Below are positions 12,908 through 13,982 of a DNA stretch of 13,982 bases, piece by piece. The notes beneath the pieces were generated by a model. It had not been told where the DNA came from. It saw only the letters and a program-made list of their open reading frames with translations, and searched no databases. Origin of the DNA: an uncultured Sutterella sp. GTDB taxonomy: Bacteria; Pseudomonadota; Gammaproteobacteria; Burkholderiales; Burkholderiaceae_F. Within the stretch, counting starts at the first letter, position 1. Each line of letters starts with the position of its first letter. Where the stretch lies: positions 1 through 13,982 of the forward strand of contig USBS01000043.1 in NCBI GenBank assembly GCA_900552915.1. Direction: 5' to 3'. The position numbers and the translations under genes were made by a program.

Positions 12908-13699
12908 ATGAGCGCCCCCCGTCGCCTGAGATTTGTCGAAGAGAACTATCCGGAAATTCTCGAGCTTGCCGATGCATTTCTAGCCACAAAGAATCTTCGC
13001 GGCTTTGATTGGCCGAAGTGGTGCTGCCTGCCGTTAACTGTTTGGGCAGAAATGGTGGAACTCAACTGCAAGACCGAGTCGCGGCTTGAGACGATCAATC
13101 GCGTCTACGAGATCATGGCTCCGGCAACCTGGCGTTACTCGCGCGGCGACTACGAATTCGAGCCGGAGCTCTACCGGGATCTGTTGGAAAGCGAGTTCAG
13201 CGGAAAGCTTCCTGTGCAAACCTTGCTGAGCCTTCCCGAATGGTGCGTCTACATTAAGACGCCGTTTCTGTCGGATGCAGAAAGCGACATCGACGGCTTT
13301 TTCGCAATGTTGAATCTGGACACGCAAACAGGACGGCACGAGTTCAGAATCTTTTTGGATCGCGTCGGCGCGCAAGATTATCTGAGTTCAATTCCCATCT
13401 TTTTGGAAGATTGCGATCTCGACGAATCGGTTGAGCGCATGCTTGCCGCGTCGGAACGGAACATGCGCAGTCACAACTTCAAGTTCGACCGCAAAGGAAC
13501 CCGAAAGAAGCTGCAGAGCTGCATGCAGCTGGCCAAACACCTTCTGCCATTGGTGATCTATCTGTGTATGAATCCGTCCGAAATCGAAAACTTAACTGAT
13601 CCTGGGCAGCCGCTGCCTCCCAAGCCAAGTCCCCGAAAAGGCCGCAATCGCCTTCGAGTCACACTTCCGAAGAAGACGACAAACTACATGGTGGTTTAA
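12908..13699 (+). CDS. AcrVA2-like protein (anti-CRISPR family), C-terminally divergent
   Basis: The 263-residue protein resembles AcrVA2, a Moraxella inhibitor that lowers type V-A Cas12a expression. Shared landmarks: TLLSLPEWCVY at 105-115 (LNLPDWCVY in AcrVA2), IDGFFAML at 128-135 (IKGFWAIY), an SIPIFL segment near 161, an E-x-M-L helix near 176-179, and HLLPLVIYLCMNPSEI at 211-226 (LLPYLLWLCVAEPDI). AcrVA2 is about 322 residues and its C-terminal Arg/His/Trp-rich HWHGYW region is absent here; instead there is a proline- and lysine-rich tail ending NYMVV. AAAGGA lies seven bases before the ATG. It may be cotranscribed with the DtxR-like gene. AcrVA2 relatives occur in bacteria without Cas12a, so the protein may have another target. 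Similarity recalled, not computed. Confidence 0.7.
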   Translation: MSAPRRLRFVEENYPEILELADAFLATKNLRGFDWPKWCCLPLTVWAEMVELNCKTESRLETINRVYEIMAPATWRYSRGDYEFEPELYRDLLESEFSGKLPVQTLLSLPEWCVYIKTPFLSDAESDIDGFFAMLNLDTQTGRHEFRIFLDRVGAQDYLSSIPIFLEDCDLDESVERMLAASERNMRSHNFKFDRKGTRKKLQSCMQLAKHLLPLVIYLCMNPSEIENLTDPGQPLPPKPSPRKGRNRLRVTLPKKTTNYMVV

Positions 13700-13727
13700 G
13701 CGCGACTGCGCTAACGGCCGCAGAAAA

Positions 13728-13755
13728 TCGGGCTGAGCGGCACTGACGGGCCCGA
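13728..13755 (-). terminator. Weak hairpin after the AcrVA2-like gene
   Basis: TCGGGC and GCCCGA form a 6-bp stem with a 16-base loop. In the minus-strand sense it is followed by a TTTT run, which would suit a leftward transcript entering from beyond this point, but no leftward gene is seen there. For the rightward AcrVA2-like gene it lacks a T-run. A shorter AGCGC-GACT-GCGCT hairpin lies at 13699-13712. Confidence 0.25.
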
Positions 13756-13907
13756 CAAAATTGCAGACTAACGCTCCGTAAAGATGCCATCGACTGTTAC
13801 AAAATTCGCAAGGCTGTTGCGAAATGGTGGAAAATCGGATGCTCTCGGGGCGTCAAAAACAGGTTAAGCTACGGGCATCTCAAATTGAAGGTCGTTTCTA
13901 TTCGGCA

Positions 13908-13982
13908 ATGATTTCCGGTTTGCGTCACTTTTTGATTTCCGCATGTGCTCTGAGCTGCTGCGGCGCTGCTGCCGCGCAGGGA
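13908..13982 (+). CDS. Start of an exported protein, cut by the window edge
   Basis: A frame open from about 13782 to the end of the window encodes MISGLRHFLISACALSCCG followed by AAAAQG, a typical type I signal peptide: a positive charge, a hydrophobic core with small residues, and an Ala-x-Ala cleavage site. I choose 13908 because it puts the signal peptide at the N-terminus; in-frame ATGs at 13824 and 13839 would give extensions of 28 and 23 residues. No strong ribosome-binding site precedes any of them. The two adjacent cysteines do not make a standard lipobox. Only 25 residues are visible, so the function cannot be judged. Confidence 0.5.
   Translation, partial: MISGLRHFLISACALSCCGAAAAQG

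Overview
The window is about 14 kb of a moderately GC-rich proteobacterial chromosome. The combination of TonB/ExbBD, a TonB-dependent outer-membrane receptor, HutW/HutX and a group III-like ECF transporter suggests a Gram-negative bacterium that handles heme without oxygen. A gut Betaproteobacterium of the Sutterella/Parasutterella type is my best guess, inferred from protein style and not proven by any marker gene.

Positions 12175 down to 729 on the minus strand hold a 12-gene co-directional cluster that reads as one iron/heme system. In order of transcription: a radical-SAM heme-opening enzyme (hutW), a TonB-dependent receptor, an ECF importer (S component, T component, fused double ATPase), the heme carrier hutX, a flavodoxin-like protein, exbB, exbD, tonB, and an ABC-2 type transporter (ATPase, then permease). 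A consistent model is: receptor plus TonB-ExbB-ExbD move heme across the outer membrane; the ECF complex carries it (or a porphyrin-like ligand) across the inner membrane in place of the usual binding-protein ABC importer; HutX handles cytosolic heme; HutW with the flavodoxin as possible electron donor opens the ring anaerobically to release iron; the terminal ABC transporter might export a product. Inner-membrane substrate and exporter role are inference.

The control region lies at 12176-12357. A sigma70-like promoter for hutW overlaps a good Fur-box-like palindrome, and the leader can fold into a long hairpin. Further strong hairpins sit between hutW and the receptor gene and between the receptor gene and the ECF genes. 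Divergently, on the plus strand, is a DtxR/MntR-like regulator that seems to have lost some metal ligands, followed by a gene whose product resembles the anti-CRISPR protein AcrVA2, but with a different or truncated C-terminus. At the right edge a secreted-protein gene begins.

The left end (1-728) looks like a degraded junction: a truncated RibD-C/dihydrofolate-reductase-like gene, an 11-bp hairpin that may terminate the large cluster, and about 4.5 copies of a 23-bp direct repeat resembling transposase-site arrays. The receptor gene is mosaic: its central ~900 bp are clearly more AT-rich than its ends.
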